Counted from the stretch's first letter, positions 45,432-55,093 are shown. The stretch: 64,000 nt of DNA from Erysipelotrichaceae bacterium (GCA_017404785.1 JAFRBQ010000017.1:1-64000); one strand, 5' to 3'. A program made the numbers and translations. Notes: generated by a model from the letters alone, not told the origin.

Positions 45432-46595
45432 ATGCTTGAAAATGTTTTAAAACTTGACTACAAGGATAAGGAATTATACCTTGTCAAAACTGCCCATGTA
45501 TCAAAAAACTCTGTAGAAGATGTAAAAAGATGTGTTGATGAAATAGATCCTGATGCCATCTGCATCGAACTTGATGAACAGCGTTATGAGCGCCTTTCCA
45601 ATCCGGAAAAATGGCGGGAAACGGATATCGTCGAAGTCATCAAGAAGAAACAGGTCGGCATGCTGCTGGTCAATACGATCCTGGCTTCCTTCCAGAAAAG
45701 GATGGCCAAATCCCTGGGGAGCAATACCGGTGGTGAGATGATGGAAGGCATCAGACTGTCTAAGGAAAGAAATATCCCGCTGGTCCTTGCTGACCGCTCC
45801 ATCAAGACGACCTTCTCAAGGATCTGGAACGAACTGGATACAAAAGAAAGGTTCAAGATGCTGATGGCGATCATTGAATCGATCTTTTCCGATGAAGAGA
45901 TCAGCGAGGAAGATCTGGCCAAGCTCAAGGAAGCAGATGCTCTGGAAGCAGCCTTAAGTGAAGTATCTGAACAGTTCCCGACTATCAAAAGAGTCCTGGT
46001 CGATGAAAGAGACAAGTATCTGTGTGAAAAGATCAGAACTGCACCGGGAAAGAAGATCGTAGCGATCATCGGTGCTGCCCATTCTCTGGGCATCGAAAAG
46101 TATCTTGATACTCCGATCGATCTTGATGAACTTAATAAGATAAACAGGAAAAAAGGTCTTGGAACCTATATCAAATACGCCATCCCGGCTGTCATCGTAG
46201 TGCTTATCGGGCTCACGATCTTCAGAAACAGAGATGTCGGCCTCTCCCAGATCAGATCATGGATCATCTGGAACGGCGGCCTTTCAGCCCTTGGTGTTCT
46301 GCTGGCTCTGGGTCATCCGCTTTCGATCCTGACGGCATTGATCATGGCACCGATCACTTCGTTAAATCCTCTATTGGCCTCTGGTTGGTTTGCCGGACTG
46401 GTCGAAGCTCATCTTCGCAAACCGAAGGTCAGGGATTTTGAAGATCTGGCGGACGATACTGCTACTGTCAAAGGCTTCTGGAAAAATGGCATCACCAGGA
46501 CATTGCTGGTAGTAGTGTTCGCCAATCTGTTCTCTTCGATCGGTACCTTCATCTCCAGTATCGATATCATCAGAAAATTCATTGAATCACTTTAA
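45432..46595 (+). CDS. TraB/PrgY-family protein
   Basis: A 387-residue membrane protein. The N-terminal two thirds is the TraB domain (VKTAHVSKNSVEDV, DAICIELDEQRYERL, DRYLCEKI-type end with VAIIGAAHSLGIEKYL). From ~245 there are three to four membrane segments. Founding members (Enterococcus PrgY) quench peptide pheromones; chromosomal homologues have no clear role. The N-terminal GTVH-like Tiki/TraB residues are partly present (KTAHVS, ELDEQR). Leaderless start. Confidence 0.88.
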   Translation: MLENVLKLDYKDKELYLVKTAHVSKNSVEDVKRCVDEIDPDAICIELDEQRYERLSNPEKWRETDIVEVIKKKQVGMLLVNTILASFQKRMAKSLGSNTGGEMMEGIRLSKERNIPLVLADRSIKTTFSRIWNELDTKERFKMLMAIIESIFSDEEISEEDLAKLKEADALEAALSEVSEQFPTIKRVLVDERDKYLCEKIRTAPGKKIVAIIGAAHSLGIEKYLDTPIDLDELNKINRKKGLGTYIKYAIPAVIVVLIGLTIFRNRDVGLSQIRSWIIWNGGLSALGVLLALGHPLSILTALIMAPITSLNPLLASGWFAGLVEAHLRKPKVRDFEDLADDTATVKGFWKNGITRTLLVVVFANLFSSIGTFISSIDIIRKFIESL

Positions 46596-46616
46596 AACCC
46601 ACTTGCGTGGGTTTTT
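46594..46616. terminator. bidirectional terminator between convergent genes
   Basis: AAAACCCAC-TTGC-GTGGGTTTTT hairpin immediately after the TraB-family stop and at the nucleoside hydrolase stop. Confidence 0.8.
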
Positions 46617-47547
46617 ATTTAAGTCTTTCCTTTAGTATCCTCTTGTATATCTCACCGTTCAATCTGCTGACAAGATAGACATTGGCTTTTTCGATATCAT
46701 CTTCGATGAGCAGTTCGCCATAATGCGGATCATCATCCTTCAGCATGACATTGCAGTAAAACTTTCTGCAATCTTCAATGCATTCAGGATTAAGATAAGC
46801 GATCATCGCTGCCGGATCGGCCATATCCAGACAGTCTTCTTCAAAGCGTTTCCTGTTTAGCTCCAATAGCTGTCTGTTGCAGCGGATCATGAAATTCGAC
46901 AGTCTGCTCATTTTATTAAGTTCATCTATATCTTCTTCGTCAAGTATGCATTCGCCAAGACATGCATCCCAGGAAACAAAGTAGAGATTGTCGAGTCTTT
47001 GTTCCAGAACGATCTGGCAGGCTTCAGGATCCTGAAAGATGTTGAATTCCGCAAATTCGCTCATATTGCCTTCACCAAAACCCTGAGAAGCCATGCAGAA
47101 GATCTTTCCAGCCTTCCTTAAAAGTTCAGGTCTTTTCATAGCCACTTTACTCAGATTGGTAAGCGGTCCAAGCGTCACGATATCGATACTTCCCTCTTCA
47201 CTTTTATCCAGAGTTTCAATGATCTTTTCGACACCGTCACCCTTTTCAGGCATAAGTGAATAATCCACAAGACCAAGATCACCCATGCCGTCTTCCCCAT
47301 GAGTATCGCTTGCACCGATGAATTCTCTTTTGAGCGGTCTGTCTTCACCGACATAGACAGGAGGATAATAGCTGTCACTTACTTTAAGAGTCGTCAAAAG
47401 ATTTGCCGTAGCCTGTCTTGAGGAGACATTTCCGGTAAGGGTCGTAAACATCACTATTTCATATGCTGGATCATTCAAGGCAATGGCTATCGCCATGGCA
47501 TCATCTGAACCGCAGTCTGTATCGATAATCAGTTTTCTTTTTTTCAT
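46615..47547 (-). CDS. inosine-uridine preferring nucleoside hydrolase family protein
   Basis: About 310 residues from ATG 47547 (MKKRKLIIDTDCG); an 8-codon TTG extension to 47571 is possible but not needed. The calcium-binding signature DTDCGSDDAMAIAIAL opens the protein, VTLGPLTNLSKV and a late MADPAAMIAYL region (catalytic/metal Asp) follow. Cleaves N-glycosidic bonds of nucleosides for salvage. Single gene. No strong SD before 47547. Confidence 0.88.
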   Translation of the reverse strand: MKKRKLIIDTDCGSDDAMAIAIALNDPAYEIVMFTTLTGNVSSRQATANLLTTLKVSDSYYPPVYVGEDRPLKREFIGASDTHGEDGMGDLGLVDYSLMPEKGDGVEKIIETLDKSEEGSIDIVTLGPLTNLSKVAMKRPELLRKAGKIFCMASQGFGEGNMSEFAEFNIFQDPEACQIVLEQRLDNLYFVSWDACLGECILDEEDIDELNKMSRLSNFMIRCNRQLLELNRKRFEEDCLDMADPAAMIAYLNPECIEDCRKFYCNVMLKDDDPHYGELLIEDDIEKANVYLVSRLNGEIYKRILKERLK

Positions 47548-47597
47548 TTTCTTAAAAACAGCCAAATACAATCATAACACAGGAATTGATATTTAAT

Positions 47598-47625
47598 GAA
47601 AAAGCGATCACTGGGAATCGCTTTT
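47598..47625 (-). terminator. terminator of the acyltransferase gene
   Basis: AAAGCGAT and ATCGCTTT stem overlapping the stop codon; T-run on the minus strand. Confidence 0.7.
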
Positions 47626-48243
47626 CATCAGTTGAAGCATCTTTTCTCTGAGGATCTCATTTTCCTTGTCGAGATCCGCATCCTCTTTTATCTGATAGGC
47701 CTTACCAATATAGACCCTGTAATCATCAATAAACGGTCTGCCATTGCTTTTAAGGACGACCGGTACGATCTTTGCTCCGGTCTTGCTGGCCATACTTACA
47801 GCGCCATACCTGAACGGCAGAAGATCATCGGGTCTTGTTCGGTTTCTGGTCCCTTCAGGGAAAATACCAATGACCTCGCCCTGATCCAATGCATATTCCG
47901 CTGCCGTGATCGCGTTATGAGAAGTGCCTTCACGATTGACCGGGATGCAGGCCATCATGCGATAAATAAAGCCCAACGGCGAATCCAGCAGTTCCTTCTT
48001 GGCCAGATAGCGGATAAGTCTTCTGGTGGATATTAACACAAAGACCGGATCAGGCATGTGGATGTGGTTTATCGCCAGGATCACACCGCCTTTTTCCGGA
48101 ATGTTTTCTTTGCCAAAGATCTTTACTTTGTATACAAGATGAGCCAGCGGGATCATGATCAGACGGAAGATATGATATCCGGGATTCTTCTTTTTTACGT
48201 ACTTTTCAACAAACTCTTCAAAGTTCAACGACTGCTCATCCAT
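47608..48243 (-). CDS. plsC: 1-acyl-sn-glycerol-3-phosphate acyltransferase
   Basis: A 211-residue PlsC-type acyltransferase of phospholipid synthesis, membrane-associated. Catalytic NHIHMPDP (HX4D), GVIYR-like loop FIYRMMACIPVNREGTS and the substrate motif FPEGTRNR are in order. The -10 TATAAT (48252-48257) ends 8 nt before ATG 48243 with no SD, another near-leaderless gene. Confidence 0.9.
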   Translation of the reverse strand: MDEQSLNFEEFVEKYVKKKNPGYHIFRLIMIPLAHLVYKVKIFGKENIPEKGGVILAINHIHMPDPVFVLISTRRLIRYLAKKELLDSPLGFIYRMMACIPVNREGTSHNAITAAEYALDQGEVIGIFPEGTRNRTRPDDLLPFRYGAVSMASKTGAKIVPVVLKSNGRPFIDDYRVYIGKAYQIKEDADLDKENEILREKMLQLMKSDSQ

Positions 48244-48271
48244 AGAAAATTATTATAGATCAATCCTAAAG

Positions 48272-48297
48272 AAAAAGCTCTTTTTTTTGAGCTTTTA
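48272..48297 (-). terminator. terminator of rimO
   Basis: AAAAGCTC and GAGCTTTT with a T8 loop; followed by TTTTTC on the minus strand. Confidence 0.7.
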
Positions 48298-49590
48298 TTT
48301 GTCTATTGTGCCGATAAGATCGTACTCTTTGTAATCGGTGATCTTAACTTCATAGAAATCGCCGATTCTTAGTTCATCTTCACTTCTGATATAGATGACA
48401 CCGTCGATCCCATCCGGAGCGGACATGTAGGATCTGCCGATATAGCGGTCAAAGAGCGGTTCATATCTTTCGATCAGCGTCGTATAGGTCTTTCCAATGC
48501 GTTCCCTGTTTTTCTTTTCAACGATCTGTTTCTGTAACAGCATCAGTTCTTCATATCTTTCCTGTTTGATTTCTTCAGGGATCTGATCTTCCATTTCATA
48601 TGCCTTGGTGTCTTCTTCTGGTGAATAGGTAAAGGCACCCAGGGAATCAAAACCGATATCTTCGATCATCTCAAGAGTATTGTTAAAAGACTCCTCATCT
48701 TCACCAGGGAAACCGACGATCATCGTGGTCCTGATTATCGCTTCAGGGAAGTACTTTCTGATCAGTTCGATCTTTTCCTTGATCAGCCTGACGGTTCCTC
48801 TTCTGTTCATCAGTTTCAGTATCCTGTCATCGCCATACTGCACAGGGATATCAAAATAAGGAAGTACTCTTGTGCACTGTTTCATTTCCATAAGCAGATC
48901 TTCCTCGATCTCATCAGGATACATGTACAGGATCCTTATCCATCTGAATGGAAGTTTATCAAGTTCATGGATCAGTTCCTTCAAAGCAAAGCGACCGTAG
49001 AGATCATGACCATAATATGTCGTATCCTGAGCTACGACATTAAGTTCTTTGACACCTGCTTCAAGAAGATGTTTTGCCTCTAAAGCAAGATCTTCGATCG
49101 GATAGGAATGACAGTTGCCTCTGATCAGAGGAATCGCGCAATAGGCACAGCGGTTATCACAGCCATCCGAGATCTTGAGATAGGCGGTATAGGAATTGTT
49201 GGCCAGTTTTCTGTTTCGGCCATAGGAATTGGTAAACTTGTGGTCAAACAGTTCAGAAAGCAGTTCAGGGAATTTTGGATAGTCCTCGATCTTCACGAAA
49301 AGATCGACTTCCGGAAATTCCTGAAGACAGTCTTCAAAATAGCGTTGGACAAAGCAGCCGGTAACTATCAGTTTCTTGAGTCTGTCTTTCTTGTATTCGG
49401 CGATCTCCAGGATCGTATCGATCGCTTCCTGCTTGGCACTGAGAATAAAGCCGCAGGTGTTGATCAGGATCGCGTCGCATTTCTTGAGATCATATTCATA
49501 CTCAAAGAACGGATCATCAAAAAGTCCGATGATATTCTCGGAATCGACAAGATTTTTGGCACAGCCCAAAGAGATAAAACCTATTTTCAT
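48295..49590 (-). CDS. rimO: ribosomal protein S12 methylthiotransferase RimO
   Basis: A 431-residue radical SAM methylthiotransferase: UPF0004 domain (FISLGCAKNLVDSE, three Cys), radical SAM motif CDNRCAYCAIPLIRG, and TRAM domain at the end (IYIRSEDELRIGDFYEVKITD). It adds a methylthio group to an Asp of S12. GGAGC precedes ATG 49590, which overlaps the MATE gene stop. Confidence 0.95.
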   Translation of the reverse strand: MKIGFISLGCAKNLVDSENIIGLFDDPFFEYEYDLKKCDAILINTCGFILSAKQEAIDTILEIAEYKKDRLKKLIVTGCFVQRYFEDCLQEFPEVDLFVKIEDYPKFPELLSELFDHKFTNSYGRNRKLANNSYTAYLKISDGCDNRCAYCAIPLIRGNCHSYPIEDLALEAKHLLEAGVKELNVVAQDTTYYGHDLYGRFALKELIHELDKLPFRWIRILYMYPDEIEEDLLMEMKQCTRVLPYFDIPVQYGDDRILKLMNRRGTVRLIKEKIELIRKYFPEAIIRTTMIVGFPGEDEESFNNTLEMIEDIGFDSLGAFTYSPEEDTKAYEMEDQIPEEIKQERYEELMLLQKQIVEKKNRERIGKTYTTLIERYEPLFDRYIGRSYMSAPDGIDGVIYIRSEDELRIGDFYEVKITDYKEYDLIGTIDK

Positions 49591-50939
49591 GAATTCACCA
49601 GCTCCGTAAGATTATTTGCCCATTTATAGCTGTTGTAGCGCTTCAGCGTCAGAAAGAATCTGACGACCTGTTCGATCTGGCAAAGCAGCACAAGTGTCAC
49701 AACATCCTTGATCCCCAGATATACACCGCCAAAAGCCAGCGGAATGCCTACCGCATACATGATGCCCGAATCAAGCAGATTGTAGATCTTTGAATCTCCT
49801 CCTGCCTTGAGCGTACAGAACATGACGTAAGTGAAGACTCTTAAAAATGCCTTCAGCCCATAGACGAACAGCAGTTTCATGCAGGAGCCATAAATAAGCG
49901 GATCAGTTATATTATACAGTTTCAGAAATGACGGGCTTAATATGACCATGAAGACCCACAAAGCCAGACCCACGGCAAACGACATGCCCAGATGATATTT
50001 TGATTCCTCTTTGGCCTGTTCGATGCGTCCCTGGCCAAGAAGCGTTCCGACAAGGATCGATACCGCTTCGCCATAGCCCCAGCAGATAAACAGCGCCAGT
50101 GAAAGAATCTCCGAACCTATATAGACCGCTTCCATCGAAGCTGTTCCCAGCATGCCGTAGGCTTTATTGAAAAGTGACTGGCCAAAACCGAACAGGATCT
50201 CGTTGAAACAGATCGGCAGGATCTTCTTGATGAACGGTTCGATAAAAGCTGCATCAAAATCAAACATTTCCTTGACCCCAAGATAGAAGATTGGGCGATC
50301 TTTCAAAGTATATACGACCATTCCGATACAACAGATGATCTCTGTAAAAAGTGCAGCATAACCAGCACCCTTTATTCCCAGTTTGAAGACAAAGATAAAC
50401 AGATAGTTGTTCAGAAGATTGAGAACCACATAGCAGGCAGATTCAATGAAAGTCACTCTTGTTCTGTGCATGCACTGATACATCGTCTTGAAGGAGATCG
50501 TTATACAAAGAAAAAACAGTGAAGGTACCGTCAACCTCAAATAAGCCAGTGAATGATCAACCAGGGAAACGTCATTGAGATAAAAAAGCAGAAATTCTCT
50601 GCCAAAGCCAAAGACGACAACATTCCAGATGAACGCATTGATCACGGAAAGAATGATAAAGACGCCCTGGGTCTTGGCCATGTTTTTATACTGGCCTGCT
50701 CCGAAAAACTGAGCACCGAATAAAGCAGCACCTGCCTCGATGCCCCAGAGGAGATAGTTGTGCAGATTCAGGATGTTGTGGGCGTTACCGATGGCCGTGA
50801 CCATCCCGATGGATGACACCATGATCGAAGCGATGATGTTGCGGCCATTCAAAAGAAGCTGTGACATCGCACAGGGTAAAGCGATCCTGATGACCTTCTT
50901 ATAGAAATCTTCGTCTCCAATATATTTTCTGATGTCCAT
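49587..50939 (-). CDS. MATE-family efflux transporter
   Basis: A 450-residue, 12-segment MATE protein with ALPCAMSQLLLNGRNI near the N-terminus and EAGAALFGAQFFGAGQ, the family's first conserved loop. It exports drugs or metabolites using a sodium or proton gradient. It sits between the DEAD-box helicase gene (20-nt gap) and rimO (4-nt overlap), so probably one transcript. Confidence 0.92.
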   Translation of the reverse strand: MDIRKYIGDEDFYKKVIRIALPCAMSQLLLNGRNIIASIMVSSIGMVTAIGNAHNILNLHNYLLWGIEAGAALFGAQFFGAGQYKNMAKTQGVFIILSVINAFIWNVVVFGFGREFLLFYLNDVSLVDHSLAYLRLTVPSLFFLCITISFKTMYQCMHRTRVTFIESACYVVLNLLNNYLFIFVFKLGIKGAGYAALFTEIICCIGMVVYTLKDRPIFYLGVKEMFDFDAAFIEPFIKKILPICFNEILFGFGQSLFNKAYGMLGTASMEAVYIGSEILSLALFICWGYGEAVSILVGTLLGQGRIEQAKEESKYHLGMSFAVGLALWVFMVILSPSFLKLYNITDPLIYGSCMKLLFVYGLKAFLRVFTYVMFCTLKAGGDSKIYNLLDSGIMYAVGIPLAFGGVYLGIKDVVTLVLLCQIEQVVRFFLTLKRYNSYKWANNLTELVNS

Positions 50940-50958
50940 ATTTATAAAAGAAACAGAC

Positions 50959-52296
50959 TTATTGGGTCTTGTCTCTCTGTTTCTGTTTATATCTTTCGAT
51001 CCTTTCTTCCTTGATCTTCTTCTGAATGAATTCTCTTCTCTTCCTGCGCTTGATCTTCTCGACTTCGCGGTTTTTCTTCTTCTTGTAGTTAGGCTTTACC
51101 TTTTCATTCTTGCGATGCAGAGTCTTGACGATCTGTTTTTCTTCGACGTCGACTCTAATCTGCTTCTTGCTTGTAGGATTGTTGGCTTCCTTCCACTGGC
51201 CTCTCTTGAATTCTCTGGCTGTGAAATTGATGCCTTTTTTGTTCAGAGTCCTGATAGCTTCAAGATCGTTCTCATTGTAAAGAAGATAACAGGTACCGTC
51301 TTTTTCATTACGGCCTGTTCTTCCGGCTCTGTGCATGTAAAACTGCAACTGCTTTGGCAAGCCCATCGAGACGACATGAGAGATACCGTCGATATCGATA
51401 CCTCTTGAAGCTACATCGGAAGCGATGACATAGGTATACTTCTTGGCCTGCAGATCCTTGATGGCCTTCTGTCTGTCTCTGGATTCAAGACCGCCATGGA
51501 TCAGCAAGGCTTTGATGCCCTTCTCACTCAGATACTCATAGGCTTCTTCAGCTTCAGCCTTGCTGTTGGCGAAGATCAGACAGACATACGGCTTGAAACC
51601 AGGCAGAATGTCATAGACTGTCTCCTTGTATGATTTATGTTTGCAGTTGATCAGCACATGATTGATGCGCGGATCTCTCTTCTTGTCTTCGACTCTGATG
51701 ATCTTCGGATTGTTGAGATACTTCTTCACGAAGCTGTTGAGCTCTTCCGGGAAGGTCGCTGAAAAACAGAGCACTTCCGGATCCTTGACCATGTGGGAGA
51801 AGACGACATCGATATCTTCGAGGAAACCGAATTCGAGAGTCATATCCGCTTCATCGATGATGAACATCTGGACAAAATCAACTCTCAGGGCATTGGATAC
51901 AAAAAGATCCTTGATCCTGCCCGGTGTGCCGATGACGATATGCGGAGTCTTTTCCATCTTGGAGATCGAACGCTTCTTGTCGGTACCACCTGTCAGCATC
52001 TCAATGCGTAGTTCAGGATAGACTTCCTTCATCAGCTGACAGTTTCTGTTAACCTGATAAGCCAGTTCTCTGGTCGGAACGGAGATGACGACCTGAGTCT
52101 TGTCGGATACCGGATTGATCTTCTCCATGACCGGTATCAGATAGGCGTGTGTCTTTCCGGTGCCTGTTTTGGACAGAGCGACCAGGTCCTTGTTCTTTGA
52201 TGTATATTTCAAAACTTCAGTCTGTACGGCTGTCAGTTCCTTGAAGCCATTGAGTTCAATAAACTGTTTTGTCGTTTCTTTCAATTTGTTTTCCAT
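50959..52296 (-). CDS. DEAD-box RNA helicase
   Basis: A 445-residue helicase with all motifs: Q-motif region FIELNGFKELTAVQ, I SKTGTGKTH, Ia PTRELAYQ, Ib TPGR, II DEAD, III SATF, V VASDVASRGID, VI HRAGRTGR. A Lys/Arg-rich tail (NYKKKKNREVEKIKRRKRR) extends from ~400 and likely binds RNA. This resembles the cold-shock CshB-type enzymes. The start codon is 6 nt after -10 TAAAAT (extended with TG), so the message is leaderless. Confidence 0.94.
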   Translation of the reverse strand: MENKLKETTKQFIELNGFKELTAVQTEVLKYTSKNKDLVALSKTGTGKTHAYLIPVMEKINPVSDKTQVVISVPTRELAYQVNRNCQLMKEVYPELRIEMLTGGTDKKRSISKMEKTPHIVIGTPGRIKDLFVSNALRVDFVQMFIIDEADMTLEFGFLEDIDVVFSHMVKDPEVLCFSATFPEELNSFVKKYLNNPKIIRVEDKKRDPRINHVLINCKHKSYKETVYDILPGFKPYVCLIFANSKAEAEEAYEYLSEKGIKALLIHGGLESRDRQKAIKDLQAKKYTYVIASDVASRGIDIDGISHVVSMGLPKQLQFYMHRAGRTGRNEKDGTCYLLYNENDLEAIRTLNKKGINFTAREFKRGQWKEANNPTSKKQIRVDVEEKQIVKTLHRKNEKVKPNYKKKKNREVEKIKRRKRREFIQKKIKEERIERYKQKQRDKTQ

Positions 52297-52302
52297 AGCA
52301 CA

Positions 52303-52364
52303 ATTTTAGCAAAATCCTATCTACTAACCAAGTCTTTGGCCCGTACTTGAAACTGATCTATAAT
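52303..52364. promoter_or_regulatory. divergent leaderless promoters of the helicase gene and ispH
   Basis: Minus -10 TAAAAT 52303-52308 with -35 TTGGTT 17 bp upstream; plus -10 TATAAT 52359-52364 with TTGGCC 17 bp upstream (52336-52341). Each -10 ends 6 nt from its ATG (52296 and 52371), and neither leader contains an SD. Confidence 0.65.
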
Positions 52365-52370
52365 AAAGTT

Positions 52371-53234
52371 ATGGAAGTAAAAAGAGTAGTCCCGAGCGGT
52401 TATTGCAAGGGCGTAGTCAATGCCATAAAACTGGCCAAGGAGACCAGGAAGCAGTATCCGGATGAAAAGATCTACATACTGGGCATGCTGGTACATAATT
52501 CCTTTGTTTCGGATGAACTGGCATCCTTAGGCATCGTGACACTTGATGATTCCTTCAAAAGCAAGGAAGAACTGCTTGATGAAGTAAATGATGGTATCAT
52601 TATCTTTACAGCCCACGGCATCAGCCAAGCCATCAAGGATAAGGCAAAAGCCAAAGGCCTGCGTTATGTTGATGCGACATGTGTCGATGTGCTCAAGACC
52701 CAGAACATAATAAAGGAACGCCTGGCTGAAGGATATGAGATCATCTACTTTGGCAAAAGGAAACATCCGGAAGCTGAAGCCGTTCTTTCGATCAGCGATA
52801 GGATCCATCTTGTCAGCAACAGGGATGATATTGAAGATCTCGATCTTAAAGACAGAAAACTGTTTCTGACCAATCAGACGACGATGTCATATCTTGAACT
52901 AAAGGATCTGATCGACAAGGTCCTGGAACTTTATCCTGATACCATTGTCCAGAAAGAGATCTGCAATGCCACATCATCCAGACAGGAAGCCATCTCAAAG
53001 CTTGTTGACTGCGATCTGCTCTATGTTGTGGGCGACTCCAAGTCCAACAACACCAACAAGCTCGTCGATATCGGAAAAAAACAGGGCATCAGAAAAGTTC
53101 TGCTGATCCACAGCTACAAGGATATCGATAAAAATGACCTCCGTGATGTTGAAAAGGTCTATGTCACAGCCGGAGCATCAACCCCACCTTTACTCATCGA
53201 TGAAGTCATAACGTATCTTAAAAACTGTTCATAA
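52371..53234 (+). CDS. ispH: 4-hydroxy-3-methylbut-2-enyl diphosphate reductase
   Basis: A 287-residue IspH, last enzyme of the MEP isoprenoid pathway. Cluster Cys residues are in PSGYCKGVVNA, VDATCVDV and ICNATSSRQEA; TAHGISQ and VVGDSKSNNTNKL are the diphosphate-binding motifs, and TAGASTPPLLIDEV ends the protein. ATG 52371 is chosen because a TTG at 52347 would lie upstream of the -10 box. Own terminator. Confidence 0.95.
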   Translation: MEVKRVVPSGYCKGVVNAIKLAKETRKQYPDEKIYILGMLVHNSFVSDELASLGIVTLDDSFKSKEELLDEVNDGIIIFTAHGISQAIKDKAKAKGLRYVDATCVDVLKTQNIIKERLAEGYEIIYFGKRKHPEAEAVLSISDRIHLVSNRDDIEDLDLKDRKLFLTNQTTMSYLELKDLIDKVLELYPDTIVQKEICNATSSRQEAISKLVDCDLLYVVGDSKSNNTNKLVDIGKKQGIRKVLLIHSYKDIDKNDLRDVEKVYVTAGASTPPLLIDEVITYLKNCS

Positions 53235-53245
53235 TAATTTCAATT

Positions 53246-53265
53246 AAGGGCTTTGAGCCCTTTTT
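53246..53265 (+). terminator. ispH terminator
   Basis: AAGGGCT-TTG-AGCCCTTTTT hairpin. Confidence 0.8.
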
Positions 53266-53297
53266 GATTTGGGGACAGATAAACTGATTTCATGATT

Positions 53298-53322
53298 TAA
53301 AAAGATGACCTGAGTCATCTTG
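53298..53322 (-). terminator. terminator of the tyrS-lipoprotein unit
   Basis: AAGATGAC/GTCATCTT stem with T5 on the minus strand, just beyond the lipoprotein gene. Confidence 0.7.
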
Positions 53323-53368
53323 TTGTTTTTATTCCTGTCAATTGCTTTTTTGCTGGTATTTTCAGTTT

Positions 53369-53866
53369 TTACTGTGCTTCGTATTTTACATCAAGCTTGA
53401 AGTATTCGCTGTGGATCTTTGAAAAGTCCTGATTCTTGAACTGGGTGAAGATATACAGTGTCGTTTCAGGCTTGCTGGAAACACCGGAAGCGATGATGCC
53501 TTTGGTGAAACCTTTGGCCGCATTGGCCTGGTTGGGGATCATGTTGTACTGTGTCTCTTCAAAGATCCCGACATTGGCAGCCATATTGTTCATATAGTCG
53601 ACGTCTTCTTCGATAGCCAGCAGTTCGATATCATACATGGCGATGCGCGGATTGTCGATCGTGATGTAGTAGCGGTATCCTTCATTGATCTTGGCCATTT
53701 CCACACTTATATCGTAATAGTTTGATGAAGTGGCGAAATTCTCGTGTTCCTTGATCAGCTCAATGATATTCGAATAACGTTCATTGACATTGGCTTCTTT
53801 CCTGCCAGCGTTTAAACAACCGCTTAGAGTCAGCAGCAGGGTAATTATCAGTAATGCTTTTTTCAT
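53369..53866 (-). CDS. lipoprotein of unknown function
   Basis: A 165-residue lipoprotein: MKKALLIITLLLTLSGCLNAG has a clear signal and lipobox LSGC (Cys17). The mature part has an amphipathic start (ERYSNIIELIKEHENF) and beta-strands (YRYYITIDNPRIAMYDIEL). No family recognised. It begins directly after tyrS and ends at the 53298-53322 terminator. Confidence 0.75.
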   Translation of the reverse strand: MKKALLIITLLLTLSGCLNAGRKEANVNERYSNIIELIKEHENFATSSNYYDISVEMAKINEGYRYYITIDNPRIAMYDIELLAIEEDVDYMNNMAANVGIFEETQYNMIPNQANAAKGFTKGIIASGVSSKPETTLYIFTQFKNQDFSKIHSEYFKLDVKYEAQ

Positions 53867-53867
53867 A

Positions 53868-55091
53868 TCAGAACTCTACGGCGTAGTAGTATTTCTTGCC
53901 TTTCTTGATGATCGTCAGTTCGCTGTTGAACGCATCATCTTTGTTCAAAGCGAATCCGAGATCCGTGACCTTTTCACCGTTTACCGAGATCGATGAACCG
54001 CTGATCAGATCTCTGGCTTCTCTGTTGGACTTGCAGGCACCGATATTGACCAGTGTATTGATCAATGGCGCACCGTCTTCGATTTTCGTCCTTTCAAGAT
54101 CGGCTGTGCCCTGCTTAAGTTCATCGTAGGTAAGTTCCTTGAGATTGCCCTTGAAGAAGGTATCGGCGATCTTGACAGCGGAATCATAAGCCTCTTCACC
54201 ATGCAGGAAGGTGATGACTTCTCTGGCCAGTGCCTTGTGGGCTTCACGGAGTTCCGGATGTTCTCTGTTGGAGACTTCCAGTCTTTCGATCTCTTCTTTG
54301 CTCAGGAAAGTGAGGAACTTGAGATAGTCGATGACCTTGCTGTCCTCGGAATTGATGAAGAACTGGTACATCTCGTAAGCTGATGTCTTGATTATATCGA
54401 GCCAGATGGCCTTGCCGTTGGTCTTGCCGAATTTTGAACCATCGGACTTGGTAAGTAGAGGCATAGTGAAACCATAGACTTCTTTGCCCAGTTTCTTTCT
54501 GACCAGTTCAATACCGGCAGTGATATTGCCCCACTGATCCTGACCTGCCACCTGCAGAGTGACACCCTTGTTCTGATAGAGCCACATGAAGTCATAGGCC
54601 TGCATCGTCATGTAGGAGAATTCAGTATAGGTGATGCCTTCATCAAGTCTTCTTCTGACAATATCCTTGTTCAGCATATAGCCGACATTAAAATACTTGC
54701 CGACATCTCTGAGCCATTCGATATAGCTGAAATTCTTGAGCCAGTCATAATTGTTTACGACCTCAAAACCGAACAGCTTTTCCGCCTGAGCCTTGAGACA
54801 GTTGAAGTTGTGATTGACTTCTTCAACGGTGATCATCGGTCTTTCAGCATCCGGTTTTGGGTCACCGATCAGACCTGTGCCACCACCGACCAGCAGGATC
54901 GGATTGTGACCGGCATCCTTGAGTCTTTTGGAAATAAGAAAAGATGAGAAATGACCGATATGCAGCGAATCCCCTGTCGGGTCCGTGCCGATATAGAAGG
55001 TCATTCCACCTTTGTTTAACAGATCCTTCAATTCCGGTGAAGACTCATCCTTGATCAGTCCACGCCATACTAATTCTTCATATATACCCAT
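53868..55091 (-). CDS. tyrS: tyrosyl-tRNA synthetase
   Basis: A 407-residue class I synthetase: LHIGHFSSFL (HIGH), GTDPTGDS, the tyrosine site QAYDFMWLYQ, KMSKS equivalent SKFGKTNGKAIW, and a C-terminal S4 domain. No T-box leader is visible, unlike many Firmicutes tyrS genes, because the gene sits directly behind ccpA. Confidence 0.96.
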   Translation of the reverse strand: MGIYEELVWRGLIKDESSPELKDLLNKGGMTFYIGTDPTGDSLHIGHFSSFLISKRLKDAGHNPILLVGGGTGLIGDPKPDAERPMITVEEVNHNFNCLKAQAEKLFGFEVVNNYDWLKNFSYIEWLRDVGKYFNVGYMLNKDIVRRRLDEGITYTEFSYMTMQAYDFMWLYQNKGVTLQVAGQDQWGNITAGIELVRKKLGKEVYGFTMPLLTKSDGSKFGKTNGKAIWLDIIKTSAYEMYQFFINSEDSKVIDYLKFLTFLSKEEIERLEVSNREHPELREAHKALAREVITFLHGEEAYDSAVKIADTFFKGNLKELTYDELKQGTADLERTKIEDGAPLINTLVNIGACKSNREARDLISGSSISVNGEKVTDLGFALNKDDAFNSELTIIKKGKKYYYAVEF

Positions 55092-55093
55092 AA

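Noticed and set aside
52347..52370. TTG start adding MKLIYNKV to IspH
   Set aside because: The -10 box lies inside this segment, and family alignment begins at MEVKRVVPSGYCKG.
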